A DNA stretch of 64,000 bases, taken from Typhlomys cinereus (taxonomy: Eukaryota; Chordata; Mammalia; Rodentia; Platacanthomyidae). Position numbers and translations under genes: made by a program. The stretch is from contig JALPQD010000302.1 of assembly GCA_023101885.1 (NCBI GenBank), positions 2,821,342 to 2,885,341 of the forward strand. The letters run 5' to 3'. Shown piece after piece: positions 12,996 to 23,000 of the stretch (position 1 is the first letter of the stretch; each line of letters opens with the position of its first letter). Under the pieces are notes generated by a model. That model made no database searches, was not told the origin of the DNA, and saw nothing but the letters and a program-made list of their open reading frames with translations.

Positions 12996-14951
12996 TCATT
13001 TTTTAGGGGTTATAGTAAATGGCATGGTTTCTCTCAAGGCTTTTTCACTTCTTTCATTCTGGGCATATAGGAAGGCCTCTGATTTTTGCACATTTATTTT
13101 GTAACCCGCCACCCTGCTGAACTTCTCAATTAGTTCCAGGAGCTTCCTGGTGGAGTTTTTGGGATCACTCAGGTATAAGATCATGTCATCTGCAAATAGA
13201 GATAGCTTGACTTCTTCCTTGCCAATTTGAATCCCTCTTATGTCCCTTTCTTGTCTTATGGCTTCGGCTAAGACTTCAAGTACAATATTGAATAGAAGTG
13301 GTGAGAGTGGACAGCCTTGTCTTGTTCCTGATCGAAGTGGGAATGCTTCCAATTGTTCCCCATTGAGCATAATCCTTGCTGTGGGCTTGTTGTATACAGC
13401 TTTTATTATATTGATAAAGGTTCCTTCCATTCCTACTGTCTCTAGCGTTTTGATCATAAAAGGCTGTTGGATCTTGTCAAAAGCTTTTTCTGCATCTATC
13501 GAGAGTATCATGTGGTCTTGGACTTTGGACTGGTTTACATGATGAATTACATTTATTGATTTGCGTATGTTGAACCAACCTTGTGTGCGGGGGATGAAGC
13601 CTACTTGGTCCCCATGAATGATCTTTTTAATATGTTTTTGAATCCGATTTGCTAAGACTTTGTTGAGAATCTTTGCGTCTGTGTTCATCAGGGAGATCGG
13701 CCTATAGTTTTCTTTTTTAAGTGAATCTTTATTAGGTTTTGGGATTAAAACGATATTAGCTTCATAGAAGGAATTTGGTAGTGTTCCTTCCTTTGCTATT
13801 TGATGGAACAGTTTAAGGAGTATTGGTGTTATTAACTCCTTAAATGTCTTGTAGAACTCTGTGCTGAATCCATCTGGTCCAGGACATTTTTTGGTGGGAA
13901 GATTCGAGATTACTTCCTCAATTTCCTTATATGTTATAGGACTATTTAAATAATTCACAACTTCCTGATTCAATTTAGGTAAGTTGTGTTTACTTAGAAA
14001 TTCATCCATCTCTTTTGTGTTGTCAAACTTCACAGAGTATAAGTTTTTGAAATATGATGTTATAATTCTCTGGATTTCTTGGGTATCCGTAGTGATAACT
14101 CCATGTTCATTTCTAATTTTGTTAATTTGGGTTTTCTCTCTCTTGCTTTTGGTTAGTTTAGCTAGGGGTGTATCAATCTTGTTGATTTTTTCAAAGAACC
14201 AGCTTTTTGATTGGTTGATTTTTTCTATCGTTTTCTTAGTCTCGATTTCAGATATTTCTCCCCTTATTTTGCTAATCTCTTCTCTTCTACTGCTTTTAGG
14301 ATCAGATTGCTCTAGTTTCTCTAAAGCTTTAAGCTGCATTGTTAAGTTGTTTATTTCTGATGTTTCCATTTTTTTGACGTGGGCATTAAGAGCTATGAAC
14401 TTACCTCTTAGAACAGCTTTCATTGTGTCCCAGAGATTTTGGTAAGTTGTATTTTCGTTATCATTCACTTTCAGGAAATCTTGAATTTCCTTTTTAATTT
14501 CTTCCTGAATCCAGTTCTCATTCAGCATCATAGTGTTAAGTTTCCAGGAGTTAGTGCATTTTCTCTTGTTTGATGTGTTGTGGATGTCCAGCTTTAGGCT
14601 GTGGTGGTCTGATAGGGCACAGGTTAGAATTTCAACTTTCTTGTATATGTGTAGATTCATTTTGTGGCCCAATATGTGATCTATTTTGGAGAAAGTTCCA
14701 TGTGCTGCTGAGAAAAATGTGTATTCTTTGGTGCGTGGGTGAAAAGTTCGATAGAGATCTGTGAGGTCCATTTCTTTCAGGGTTTGATTAAGTTCCAAAG
14801 TGTCTCTGTTAAGCTTTTGACCTGTTGATCTATCCCATGTAGAGAGGGCGGTGTTGAAGTCCCCAAGAATTATCGTTTGGGGGTTGATTTCTTGCTTTAG
14901 ACGCTGTAGGGTTTTCTTAATGAATGTGGGGGGGGCCCGTATTGGGTGCAT
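12996..14951 (-). CDS. ORF2 segment 2: endonuclease C-half plus reverse transcriptase
   Basis: This is a 651-residue frame; its apparent ATG is incidental, created by the upstream shift. Counting through the break, GDFN puts Asp145 and Asn147 at the expected endonuclease positions, and SDHH supplies the active-site His. The reverse transcriptase follows, with GPDGFS, the first catalytic Asp in [22 protein letters not shown], and the FADD box at 13185-13196 (about ORF2 residue 700-703). All catalytic motifs are intact. The frame ends at the short T-run near 13000. Confidence 0.92.
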   Translation of the reverse strand: MHPIRAPPTFIKKTLQRLKQEINPQTIILGDFNTALSTWDRSTGQKLNRDTLELNQTLKEMDLTDLYRTFHPRTKEYTFFSAAHGTFSKIDHILGHKMNLHIYKKVEILTCALSDHHSLKLDIHNTSNKRKCTNSWKLNTMMLNENWIQEEIKKEIQDFLKVNDNENTTYQNLWDTMKAVLRGKFIALNAHVKKMETSEINNLTMQLKALEKLEQSDPKSSRREEISKIRGEISEIETKKTIEKINQSKSWFFEKINKIDTPLAKLTKSKREKTQINKIRNEHGVITTDTQEIQRIITSYFKNLYSVKFDNTKEMDEFLSKHNLPKLNQEVVNYLNSPITYKEIEEVISNLPTKKCPGPDGFSTEFYKTFKELITPILLKLFHQIAKEGTLPNSFYEANIVLIPKPNKDSLKKENYRPISLMNTDAKILNKVLANRIQKHIKKIIHGDQVGFIPRTQGWFNIRKSINVIHHVNQSKVQDHMILSIDAEKAFDKIQQPFMIKTLETVGMEGTFINIIKAVYNKPTARIMLNGEQLEAFPLRSGTRQGCPLSPLLFNIVLEVLAEAIRQERDIRGIQIGKEEVKLSLFADDMILYLSDPKNSTRKLLELIEKFSRVAGYKINVQKSEAFLYAQNERSEKALRETMPFTITPKK

Positions 14952-15294
14952 ATATGTTCAGTATTGTGAAATCTTCCTGGTGAATTGTACCTCTGACTAA
15001 AATGTAGTATCCATCCGTGTCTCTTATAATTTTTTTTGGTTTGAAATCCACTTTGTCTGATAGCATAATGGCTACCCCTGCCTGTTTTCTGCTTCCATTT
15101 GCTTGTAGAATTGTTGACCAGCCTTTTATTTTTAGAGCGTGCCTATCTTTTGTGGTGAGATGGGTTTCCTGCAGGCAACAGATTGATGGATTGTGATTTT
15201 TAATCCAAGTTTGTAATCTGTGTCTCTTGATCGGTGAATTAAGTCCATTAACATTTAGTGTTATAATGGAGAAACTATTGTTAATTCCAGACAT
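14917..15294 (-). CDS. ORF2 segment 1: N-terminal endonuclease
   Basis: This 125-residue frame starts at the ORF2 ATG, 50 bp after the ORF1 stop. It holds the first half of the APE-like endonuclease. Asn14 lies in the LNVNGLN motif, Glu43 in QETHL and Tyr115 in NIYAPN, matching the positions of the catalytic and metal-binding residues in characterised L1 endonucleases. The frame leaves the true path at the 8-G run (14928-14935) right after the NTGPP motif and stops shortly after. Confidence 0.88.
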   Translation of the reverse strand: MSGINNSFSIITLNVNGLNSPIKRHRLQTWIKNHNPSICCLQETHLTTKDRHALKIKGWSTILQANGSRKQAGVAIMLSDKVDFKPKKIIRDTDGYYILVRGTIHQEDFTILNIYAPNTGPPHIH

Positions 15295-15344
15295 TTATTA
15301 TGTTTAGTAGCTTTTATAAGTATATTGCTTCGCTTTTAATGGTG
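15295..15344 (-). other. L1 inter-ORF spacer
   Basis: This is 50 bp between the ORF1 stop and the ORF2 ATG. It is AT-rich with no obvious element, and the short length is typical of bicistronic L1 transcripts. In the second copy the corresponding ORF2 ATG reads CTG on the element strand (34243-34245). Confidence 0.75.
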
Positions 15345-16415
15345 TTATATTTGCCTTCTGTTCTCCTGGATATGCCTGTTTTTTTCTTCACGCTTGAGTA
15401 TCATTTCTAGCAGTTTTTGAAGGCCTGGTTTGGTGGCCATGTATCCCTTAAAGTTGTCTTTGTGCTGGAAAATTTTTCTTTCTCCCTCGATCATGACTGA
15501 TAGTTTTGCAGGGTAAATCAGCCTGGGTTGACATTTTTGCTCATTCAATACTTGAAGTATGTCTCTCCAAGCTCTTCTTGCTTTTACTGTTTCGACTGAG
15601 AAGTCATTAGTTATTTTAATAGGTTTGCCTTTAAAAGTGACTTGTTTTTTCTCCCTTGAAGCTCTCATCACCAGTTCTTTATCTTGAATGTGGAGTGTTT
15701 TAACTATTATTTGCCGCGGTGTGCTTCTATTTTGGTCGTATCTGTTTGGGGTGCGGAATGCCTCTTGTATATGAATGGGCCTCTCTTTTTTTAGATGAGG
15801 AAAGTTTTCCTTGATGATCGTTTGAAAAATTTCCTCAGGGGTGGTATTTTGAGATTCTTGCTCCGGTATTCCATGAATACGCATGTTAGGCTTCTTCAGG
15901 GTGTCCCATATCTCTTGGATATTTCTCTCAAGTATCTTTTTGGCTTTAACAACCTCTTCCATTGAGCTGGTTAGTACTCCCACTTTATCTTCAAGGTCTG
16001 AAATTCTGTTTTCTGCTTCATTAGTTCTGTTGATAAGACTCTCTGTGGCGTTCTGGGTTGAAGATAACTTGTCTTTTAGCTCAGTTTTAAACTCTGCTTG
16101 AGTTTGTTTTAACTGTTCTATGCCACTTTTTGTTTCTTGCACTGTTTTTCTCAACTCCTCCAGATGTCTGTTGTGTTGCTCTTCAAAGCAATTGATTCGA
16201 TTATGTAATTCCTCCCGGATTTCCTCTTTCATAGTATTGAACATGGTAATGATCATATTTTGAAAGTCTTTATCCTGGGTGGGGCTTTCTTGGCCTTTTT
16301 CCGCGGGTTTGTTCTTGTTGGAGTCTAACATTATGGGATTAATTTCTTCAGTGGGAAATTTGTTTACTTGAGTGTTGCTTCTCATGGATTTGCACTTTGA
16401 CTTTGGCATTGTCAT
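15345..16415 (-). CDS. ORF1: L1 ORF1p RNA-binding chaperone, intact (356 aa)
   Basis: This is the trimeric nucleic-acid chaperone that coats L1 RNA in cytoplasmic particles. The frame is uninterrupted at 356 residues, within the range of mammalian ORF1p (human 338, mouse about 357). Residues about 50-165 are a heptad-rich coiled coil with an RhxxhE trimerisation motif (RISDLE, residues 137-142). Residues about 176-260 form the RRM, opening with EIWDTLKKPNMRI. Residues about 261-340 are the C-terminal domain with YPAKLS at 301-306. The N-terminus is basic and Ser/Asn-rich. A second in-frame Met lies two codons downstream of the chosen start. The L1 5' UTR lies directly upstream. Confidence 0.95.
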   Translation of the reverse strand: MTMPKSKCKSMRSNTQVNKFPTEEINPIMLDSNKNKPAEKGQESPTQDKDFQNMIITMFNTMKEEIREELHNRINCFEEQHNRHLEELRKTVQETKSGIEQLKQTQAEFKTELKDKLSSTQNATESLINRTNEAENRISDLEDKVGVLTSSMEEVVKAKKILERNIQEIWDTLKKPNMRIHGIPEQESQNTTPEEIFQTIIKENFPHLKKERPIHIQEAFRTPNRYDQNRSTPRQIIVKTLHIQDKELVMRASREKKQVTFKGKPIKITNDFSVETVKARRAWRDILQVLNEQKCQPRLIYPAKLSVMIEGERKIFQHKDNFKGYMATKPGLQKLLEMILKREEKNRHIQENRRQI

Positions 16416-16493
16416 TTTAACTCTTAAGATCTCTCAATTTCACTAAACTGAATTATTTGGCCTGGGGTACTGGTGGGCAGGGCCTGAACGGGG

Positions 16494-16503
16494 ACTTACC
16501 TAG
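16494..16503 (-). promoter_or_regulatory. Candidate 5' splice donor in L1 5' UTR
   Basis: On the element strand this reads CTAG|GTAAGT, a near-consensus donor just downstream of the promoter monomers and about 80 bp before ORF1. The second copy has CAG|GTAAGT at 35485-35493. Splicing from 5' UTR donors is known in human L1; use of this one is only inferred. Confidence 0.4.
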
Positions 16504-16570
16504 GGCGCGGGGTGAGGCCCGGGTGGACCGCGCGCGTGTCCTGACCGGCGGAGCGGGGTGGGGCGAAAAG
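16498..16570 (-). repeat. L1 promoter monomer, partial (ORF1-proximal)
   Basis: About 73 bp matches the distal third of the full monomers (GAGGCCCGG to GGGGCGAA on plus) with several substitutions. It is the most diverged copy. Confidence 0.75.
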
Positions 16571-16802
16571 GGAGGATGTGCGCGTTGGCGTGGAGCTATT
16601 TAACCCGAGGGCAGCTGGGGCGGGGCCCGGGCGCAGGGGGAGGTGCTCCTCATCCCTCGGCCCCCGCGCGGCTCCGGCTGGATGGTGGGAGTCGGAGCCG
16701 GGTCCCCGTGGGCTGACCTGGGGGTCCTAGAGCGCGCGTTGAGGCCCGGCTGGATCTCGCGCAGGCGTCCCGACCGGCGGAGCGGGGGCGGGGCGAAGAA
16801 GG
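16571..16802 (-). repeat. L1 promoter monomer, full copy 1
   Basis: This 232-bp unit has GC-box-like motifs and TATTTAA on plus at 16597-16603, read as the TATA-like TTAAATA on the element strand. It is near-identical to the neighbouring monomer. Confidence 0.85.
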
Positions 16803-17038
16803 GAAGGATGGGCCCGTTGGCGTGGAGCTATTTAACCCGAGGGCAGCTGGGGCGGGGCCCGGGCGCAGGGGGAGGTGCTCCTCGTCCCTCGGCCCCCCGC
16901 GCGGCTCCGGCTGGATGGTGGGAGTCGGAGCCGGGTCCCCGTGGGCTGACCTGGGGGTCCTAGAGCGCGCGTTGAGGCCCGGCTGGATGTCGCGCAGGCG
17001 TCCCGACCAGCGGAGCGGGGGCGGGGCGAAGAAGGGAA
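16803..17038 (-). repeat. L1 promoter monomer, full copy 2 (5' end of element)
   Basis: This is about 233 bp, with the same landmarks including TATTTAA at 16829-16835. It terminates at the right target-site duplication, so the element 5' end falls at a monomer boundary. Confidence 0.85.
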
Positions 17039-17051
17039 TGGTCACTATTTT
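17039..17051. repeat. L1 target-site duplication, right copy
   Basis: This is a perfect match to 10469-10481. The satellite M1 sequence resumes immediately with CAAGCTCATTACAAG. Confidence 0.93.
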
Positions 17052-20000
17052 CAAGCTCATTACAAGCCTGAATATCGTTGGTACAATCAGCACAAAACAA
17101 ATGTTGTTTTCTCCAGAATACAAAGTTTTACAGTCTAGAACCCTGTGGAGGATACTTATCCCAAATGAGTGCACATGCTACACATATAACTGTGAGTCCT
17201 CTTCACTTGGTTCACTATTTTGGAAAGGAACATCGTTGGTAGAATCAGCACAAAACAAATGTTGTTTTCTCCAGAATACAAAGTTTTACAGTCTAGCACC
17301 CTGTGTAGGATACTTATCCCAAATAAGTGGACATGCTACATATGTAACTGTGAGTCCTCTTCACTCGGTTCACTATTTGGAAAGGAACATCGTTGGTAGA
17401 ATCAGCACAAAACAAATGTTGTTTTCTCCAGAATACAAAGTTTTACAGTCTAGAACCCTGTGTAGATTGATTATCCCATATCAGTTCACATGCTACATAT
17501 ATAACTGTGAGTCCTCTTCACTTACTTCACTATTTTGGAAGGGAAAGACATGCATGAACATGTTTCATGGAAACGTCGTAAACCAAGTGTGATTTCCTCC
17601 TGAACACAAAGAATTACAATACAGAAACTTCTGTACGATACTTCTCCTACAGTGCACTTGCCACATTTAACTCAGAGTACTCCTCACTAGGTTCACTATT
17701 CTGTTAACTCAGAGTACTCCTCACAAGGTTCACTATTCTGTAAAATCATGGCCTGTGTGAACATGTGCCCTCAAATGTCACAAAACAAGTATGATTTTCG
17801 CCTGAACACAAATGTTACAGTATACGAAATTCTCTAGGATCCTTATCACTAAGATGTGCATTTCCAACATTTACTCTGAATCCTCCATACGTGGTTCACT
17901 CTTTAGGATAATCACGGCCTGCGTGAACATGTTATATGCGAATGTCGCAAAACAAGTATGATCTTCTCCTGAACCTTACAAAGTGTAACACTACAGAACC
18001 TTCTGTAGGATACTTATCCCTAAGAAGTGCACCTCCAACATTTGACTCGCAGTCCTCCTCACTTGGTTCACTCTTTTAGAAAATCAAGGCCTGCGTGAAC
18101 ATATTCCCTGAAAACGTCACAAAACCAGTGTGAATTTCTCCTAGTGTGAATTTCTCCTGAACATAAAAACTTACAACGTAGGAACATCTACAGGATTCTT
18201 ATCACTGAGAAGAGAAAGTGAAACATGTGAATTTGACGCGATCTCTCGTGGTCACTATTTTCAAGCTCATTACAAGCCTGAATATCGTTGGTACAATCAG
18301 CACAAAACAAATGTTGTTTTCTCCAGAATACAAAGTTTTACAGTCTAGAACCCTGTGGAGGATACTTATCCCAAATGAGTGCACATGCTACACATATAAC
18401 TGTGAGTCCTCTTCACTTGGTTCACTATTTTGGAAAGGAACATCGTTGGTAGAATCAGCACAAAACAAATGTTGTTTTCTCCAGAATACAAAGTTTTACA
18501 GTCTAGCACCCTGTGTAGGATACTTATCCCAAATAAGTGGACATGCTACATATGTAACTGTGAGTCCTCTTCACTTGGTTCACTATTTGGAAAGGAACAT
18601 CGTTGGTAGAATCAGCACAAAACAAATGTTGTTTTCTCCAGAATACAAAGTTTTACAGTCTAGAACCCTGTGTAGATTGATTATCCCATATCAGTGCACA
18701 TGCTACATATATAACTGTGAGTCCTCTTCACTTACTTCACTATTTTGGAAGGGAAAGACATGCATGAACATGTTTCATGGAAACGTCGTAAACCAAGTGT
18801 GATTTCCTCCTGAACACAAAGAATTACAATACAGAAACTTCTGTACGATACTTCTCCTACAGTGCACTTGCCACATTTAACTCAGAGTACTCCTCACTAG
18901 GTTCACTATTCTGTTAACTCAGAGTACTCCTAACTAGGGTCACTATTCTGTAAAATCATGGCCTGTGTGAACATGTGCCCTCAAATGTCACAAAACAAGT
19001 ATGATTTTCGCCTGAACACAAATGTTACAGTAAACGAAATTCTCTAGGATCCTTATCACTAAGAAGTGCAATTCCAACATTTACTCTGAATCCTCCACAC
19101 GTGGTTCACTCTTTAGGATAATCACGGCCTGCGTGAACATGTTATATGCGAATGTCGCAAAACAAGTATGATCTTCTCCTGAACCTTACAAAGTGTAACA
19201 CTATAGAATCTTCTGTAGGATACTTATCCCTAAGAAGTGCACCTCCAACATTTGACTCGCAGTCCTCCTCACTTGGTTCACTCTTTTGGAAAATCAAGGC
19301 CTGCGTGAACATATTCCCTGAAAACGTCACAAAACCAGTGTGAATTTCTCCTGAACATAAAAACTTACAACGTAGGAACATCTACAGGATTCTTATCACT
19401 GAGAAGAGAAAGTGAAACATGTGAATTTGACGCGATCTCTCGTGGTCACTATTTTCAAGCTCATTACAAGCCTGAATATCGTTGGTACAATCAGCACAAA
19501 ACAAATGTTGTTTTCTCCAGAATACAAAGTTTTACAGTCTAGAACCCTGTGGAGGATACTTATCCCAAATGAGTGCACATGCTACACATATAACTGTGAG
19601 TCCTCTTCACTTGGTTCACTATTTTGGAAAGGAACATCGTTGGTAGAATCAGCACAAAACAAATGTTGTTTTCTCCAGAATACAAAGTTTTACAGTCTAG
19701 CACCCTGTGTAGGATACTTATCCCAAATAAGTGGACATGCTACATATGTAACTGTGAGTCCTCTTCACTTGGTTCACTATTTGGAAAGGAACATCGTTGG
19801 TAGAATCAGCACAAAACAAATGTTGTTTTCTCCAGAATACAAAGTTTTACAGTCTAGAACCCTGTGTAGATTGATTATCCCATATAAGTGCACATGCTAC
19901 ATATATAACTGTGAGTCCTCTTCACTTACTTCACTATTTTGGAAGGGAAAGACATGCATGAACATGTTTCATGGAAACGTCGTAAACCAAGTGTGATTTC

Positions 20001-23000
20001 CTCCTGAACACAAAGAATTACAATACAGAAACTTCTGTACGATACTTCTCCTACAGTGCACTTGCCACATTTAACTCAGAGTACTCCTCACTAGGTTCAC
20101 TATTCTGTTAACTCAGAGTACTCCTAACTAGGGTCACTATTCTGTAAAATCATGGCCTGTGTGAACATGTGCCCTCAAATGTCACAAAACAAGTATGATT
20201 TTCGCCTGAACACAAAGGTTACAGTAAACGAAATTCTCTAGGATCCTTATCACTAAGAAGTGCAATTCCAACATTTACTCTGAATCCTCCACACGTGGTT
20301 CACTCTTTAGGATAATCACGGCCTGCGTGAACATGTTATATGCGAATGTCGCAAAACAAGTATGATCTTCTCCTGAACCTTACAAAGTGTAACACTATAG
20401 AATCTTCTGTAGGATACTTATCCCTAAGAAGTGCACCTCCAACATTTGACTCGCAGTCCTCCTCACTTGGTTCACTCTTTTGGAAAATCAAGGCCTGCGT
20501 GAACATATTCCCTGAAAACGTCACAAAACCAGTGTGAATTTCTCCTGAACATAAAAACTTACAACGTAGGAACATCTACAGGATTCTTATCACTGAGAAG
20601 AGAAAGTGAAACATGTGAATTTGACGCGATCTCTCGTGGTCACTATTTTCAAGCTCATTACAAGCCTGAATATCGTTGGTACAATCAGCACAAAACAAAT
20701 GTTGTTTTCTCCAGAATACAAAGTTTTACAGTCTAGAACCCTGTGGAGGATACTTATCCCAAATGAGTGCACATGCTACACATATAACTGTGAGTCCTCT
20801 TCACTTGGTTCACTATTTTGGAAAGGAACATCGTTGGTAGAATCAGCACAAAACAAATGTTGTTTTCTCCAGAATACAAAGTTTTACAGTCTAGCACCCT
20901 GTGTAGGATACTTATCCCAAATAAGTGGACATGCTACATATGTAACTGTGAGTCCTCTTCACTTGGTTCACTATTTGGAAAGGAACATCGTTGGTAGAAT
21001 CAGCACAAAACAAATGTTGTTTTCTCCAGAATACAAAGTTTTACAGTCTAGAACCCTGTGTAGATTGATTATCCCATATAAGTGCACATGCTACATATAT
21101 AACTGTGAGTCCTCTTCACTTACTTCACTATTTTGGAAGGGAAAGACATGCATGAACATGTTTCATGGAAACGTCGTAAACCAAGTGTGATTTCCTCCTG
21201 AACACAAAGAATTACAATACAGAAACTTCTGTACGATACTTCTCCTACAGTGCACTTGCCACATTTAACTCAGAGTACTCCTCACTAGGTTCACTATTCT
21301 GTTAACTCAGAGTACTCCTAACTAGGGTCACTATTCTGTAAAATCATGGCCTGTGTGAACATGTGCCCTCAAATGTCACAAAACAAGTATGATTTTCGCC
21401 TGAACACAAATGTTACAGTAAACGAAATTCTCTAGGATCCTTATCACTAAGAAGTGCAATTCCAACATTTACTCTGAATCCTCCACACGTGGTTCACTCT
21501 TTAGGATAATCACGGCCTACGTGAACATGTTATATGCGAATGTCGCAAAACAAGTATGATCTTCTCCTGAACCTTACAAAGTGTAACACTACAGAATCTT
21601 CTGTAGGATACTTATCCCTAAGAAGTGCACCTCCAACATTTGACTCGCAGTCCTCCTCACTTGGTTCACTCTTTTGGAAAATCAAGGCCTGCGTGAACAT
21701 ATTCCCTGAAAACGTCACAAAACCAGTGTGAATTTCTCCTGAACATAAAAACTTACAACGTAGGAACATCTACAGGATTCTTATCACTGAGAAGAGAAAG
21801 TGAAACATGTGAATTTGACGCGATCTCTCGTGGTCACTATTTTCAAGCTCATTACAAGCCTGAATATCGTTGGTACAATCAGCACAAAACAAATGTTGTT
21901 TTCTCCAGAATACAAAGTTTTACAGTCTAGAACCCTGTGGAGGATACTTATCCCAAATGAGTGCACATGCTACACATATAACTGTGAGTCCTCTTCACTT
22001 GGTTCACTATTTTGGAAAGGAACATCGTTGGTAGAATCAGCACAAAACAAATGTTGTTTTCTCCAGAATACAAAGTTTTACAGTCTAGCACCCTGTGTAG
22101 GATACTTATCCCAAATAAGTGGACATGCTACATATGTAACTGTGAGTCCTCTTCACTTGGTTCACTATTTGGAAAGGAACATCGTTGGTAGAATCAGCAC
22201 AAAACAAATGTTGTTTTCTCCAGAATACAAAGTTTTACAGTCTAGAACCCTGTGTAGATTGATTATCCCATATAAGTGCACATGCTACATATATAACTGT
22301 GAGTCCTCTTCACTTACTTCACTATTTTGGAAGGGAAAGACATGCATGAACATGTTTCATGGAAACGTCGTAAACCAAGTGTGATTTCCTCCTGAACACA
22401 AAGAATTACAATACAGAAACTTCTGTACGATACTTCTCCTACAGTGCACTTGCCACATTTAACTCAGAGTACTCCTCACTAGGTTCACTATTCTGTTAAC
22501 TCAGAGTACTCCTAACTAGGGTCACTATTCTGTAAAATCATGGCCTGTGTGAACATGTGCCCTCAAATGTCACAAAACAAGTATGATTTTCGCCTGAACA
22601 CAAAGGTTACAGTAAACGAAATTCTCTAGGATCCTTATCACTAAGAAGTGCAATTCCAACATTTACTCTGAATCCTCCACACGTGGTTCACTCTTTAGGA
22701 TAATCACGGCCTACGTGAACATGTTATATGCGAATGTCGCAAAACAAGTATGATCTTCTCCTGAACCTTACAAAGTGTAACACTATAGAATCTTCTGTAG
22801 GATACTTATCCCTAAGAAGTGCACCTCCAACATTTGACTCGCAGTCCTCCTCACTTGGTTCACTCTTTTGGAAAATCAAGGCCTGCGTGAACATATTCCC
22901 TGAAAACGTCACAAAACCAGTGTGAATTTCTCCTGAACATAAAAACTTACAACGTAGGAACATCTACAGGATTCTTATCACTGAGAAGAGAAAGTGAAAC

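Larger units (their letters stand above)
11471..15294 (-). pseudogene. ORF2: L1 ORF2 (endonuclease-reverse transcriptase), three frameshifts
   Basis: This is the catalytic protein of L1 retrotransposition, which nicks target DNA and reverse-transcribes the element RNA. The span of 3824 nt (about 1275 codons) matches full-length mammalian ORF2p. As it stands the frame is broken at three homopolymers. There is one extra G at 14928-14935 (8 rather than 7), one missing T near 12999-13004 (6 rather than 7), and one missing T near 12852-12855 (4 rather than 5). Domain order and spacing are otherwise collinear with the family, with no internal stops beyond those breaks. All three breaks are the kind long-read consensus makes, so the true locus may be intact. 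Translation presumably follows ORF1 on the same bicistronic RNA. Confidence 0.9.
10482..17038 (-). mobile_element. Full-length LINE-1 retrotransposon, copy 1
   Basis: This non-LTR retrotransposon of 6557 bp is inserted in satellite M1 on the minus strand. In element orientation it has a GC-rich 5' UTR with tandem monomers (17038-16416), ORF1 (16415-15345), a 50-bp spacer, ORF2 (15294-11471), a 3' UTR with a G-rich polypurine tract, and an A-rich tail next to the left target-site duplication. Perfect 13-bp flanking duplications mark target-primed reverse transcription. ORF1 is uninterrupted, and ORF2 is full length but carries three one-base homopolymer shifts. The element is probably young, since its duplications are perfect and its promoter CpGs are retained. 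Confidence 0.96.
16416..17038 (-). promoter_or_regulatory. L1 5' UTR with tandem GC-rich promoter monomers
   Basis: About 80 bp of ordinary composition next to ORF1 is followed by about 540 bp of very GC- and CpG-rich DNA. The GC-rich part is built from a 232-233 bp tandem repeat in about 2.3 copies, the same architectural principle as the tandem promoter monomers of mouse L1. Each full copy has GC-box-like GGGGCGGGGC strings. The retained CpGs form an island that contrasts sharply with the AT-rich satellite around it. Confidence 0.88.

Noticed and set aside
13984..14445. Plus-strand frames inside the L1 (for example 153 residues)
   Set aside because: They are antisense shadows of ORF2, with hydrophobic, low-complexity translation and no family resemblance.
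16822..17592. 256-residue frame joining the promoter monomers to satellite
   Set aside because: It is a chance frame across the L1/satellite boundary, rich in Gly/Arg/Pro from GC-rich DNA and then satellite translation.
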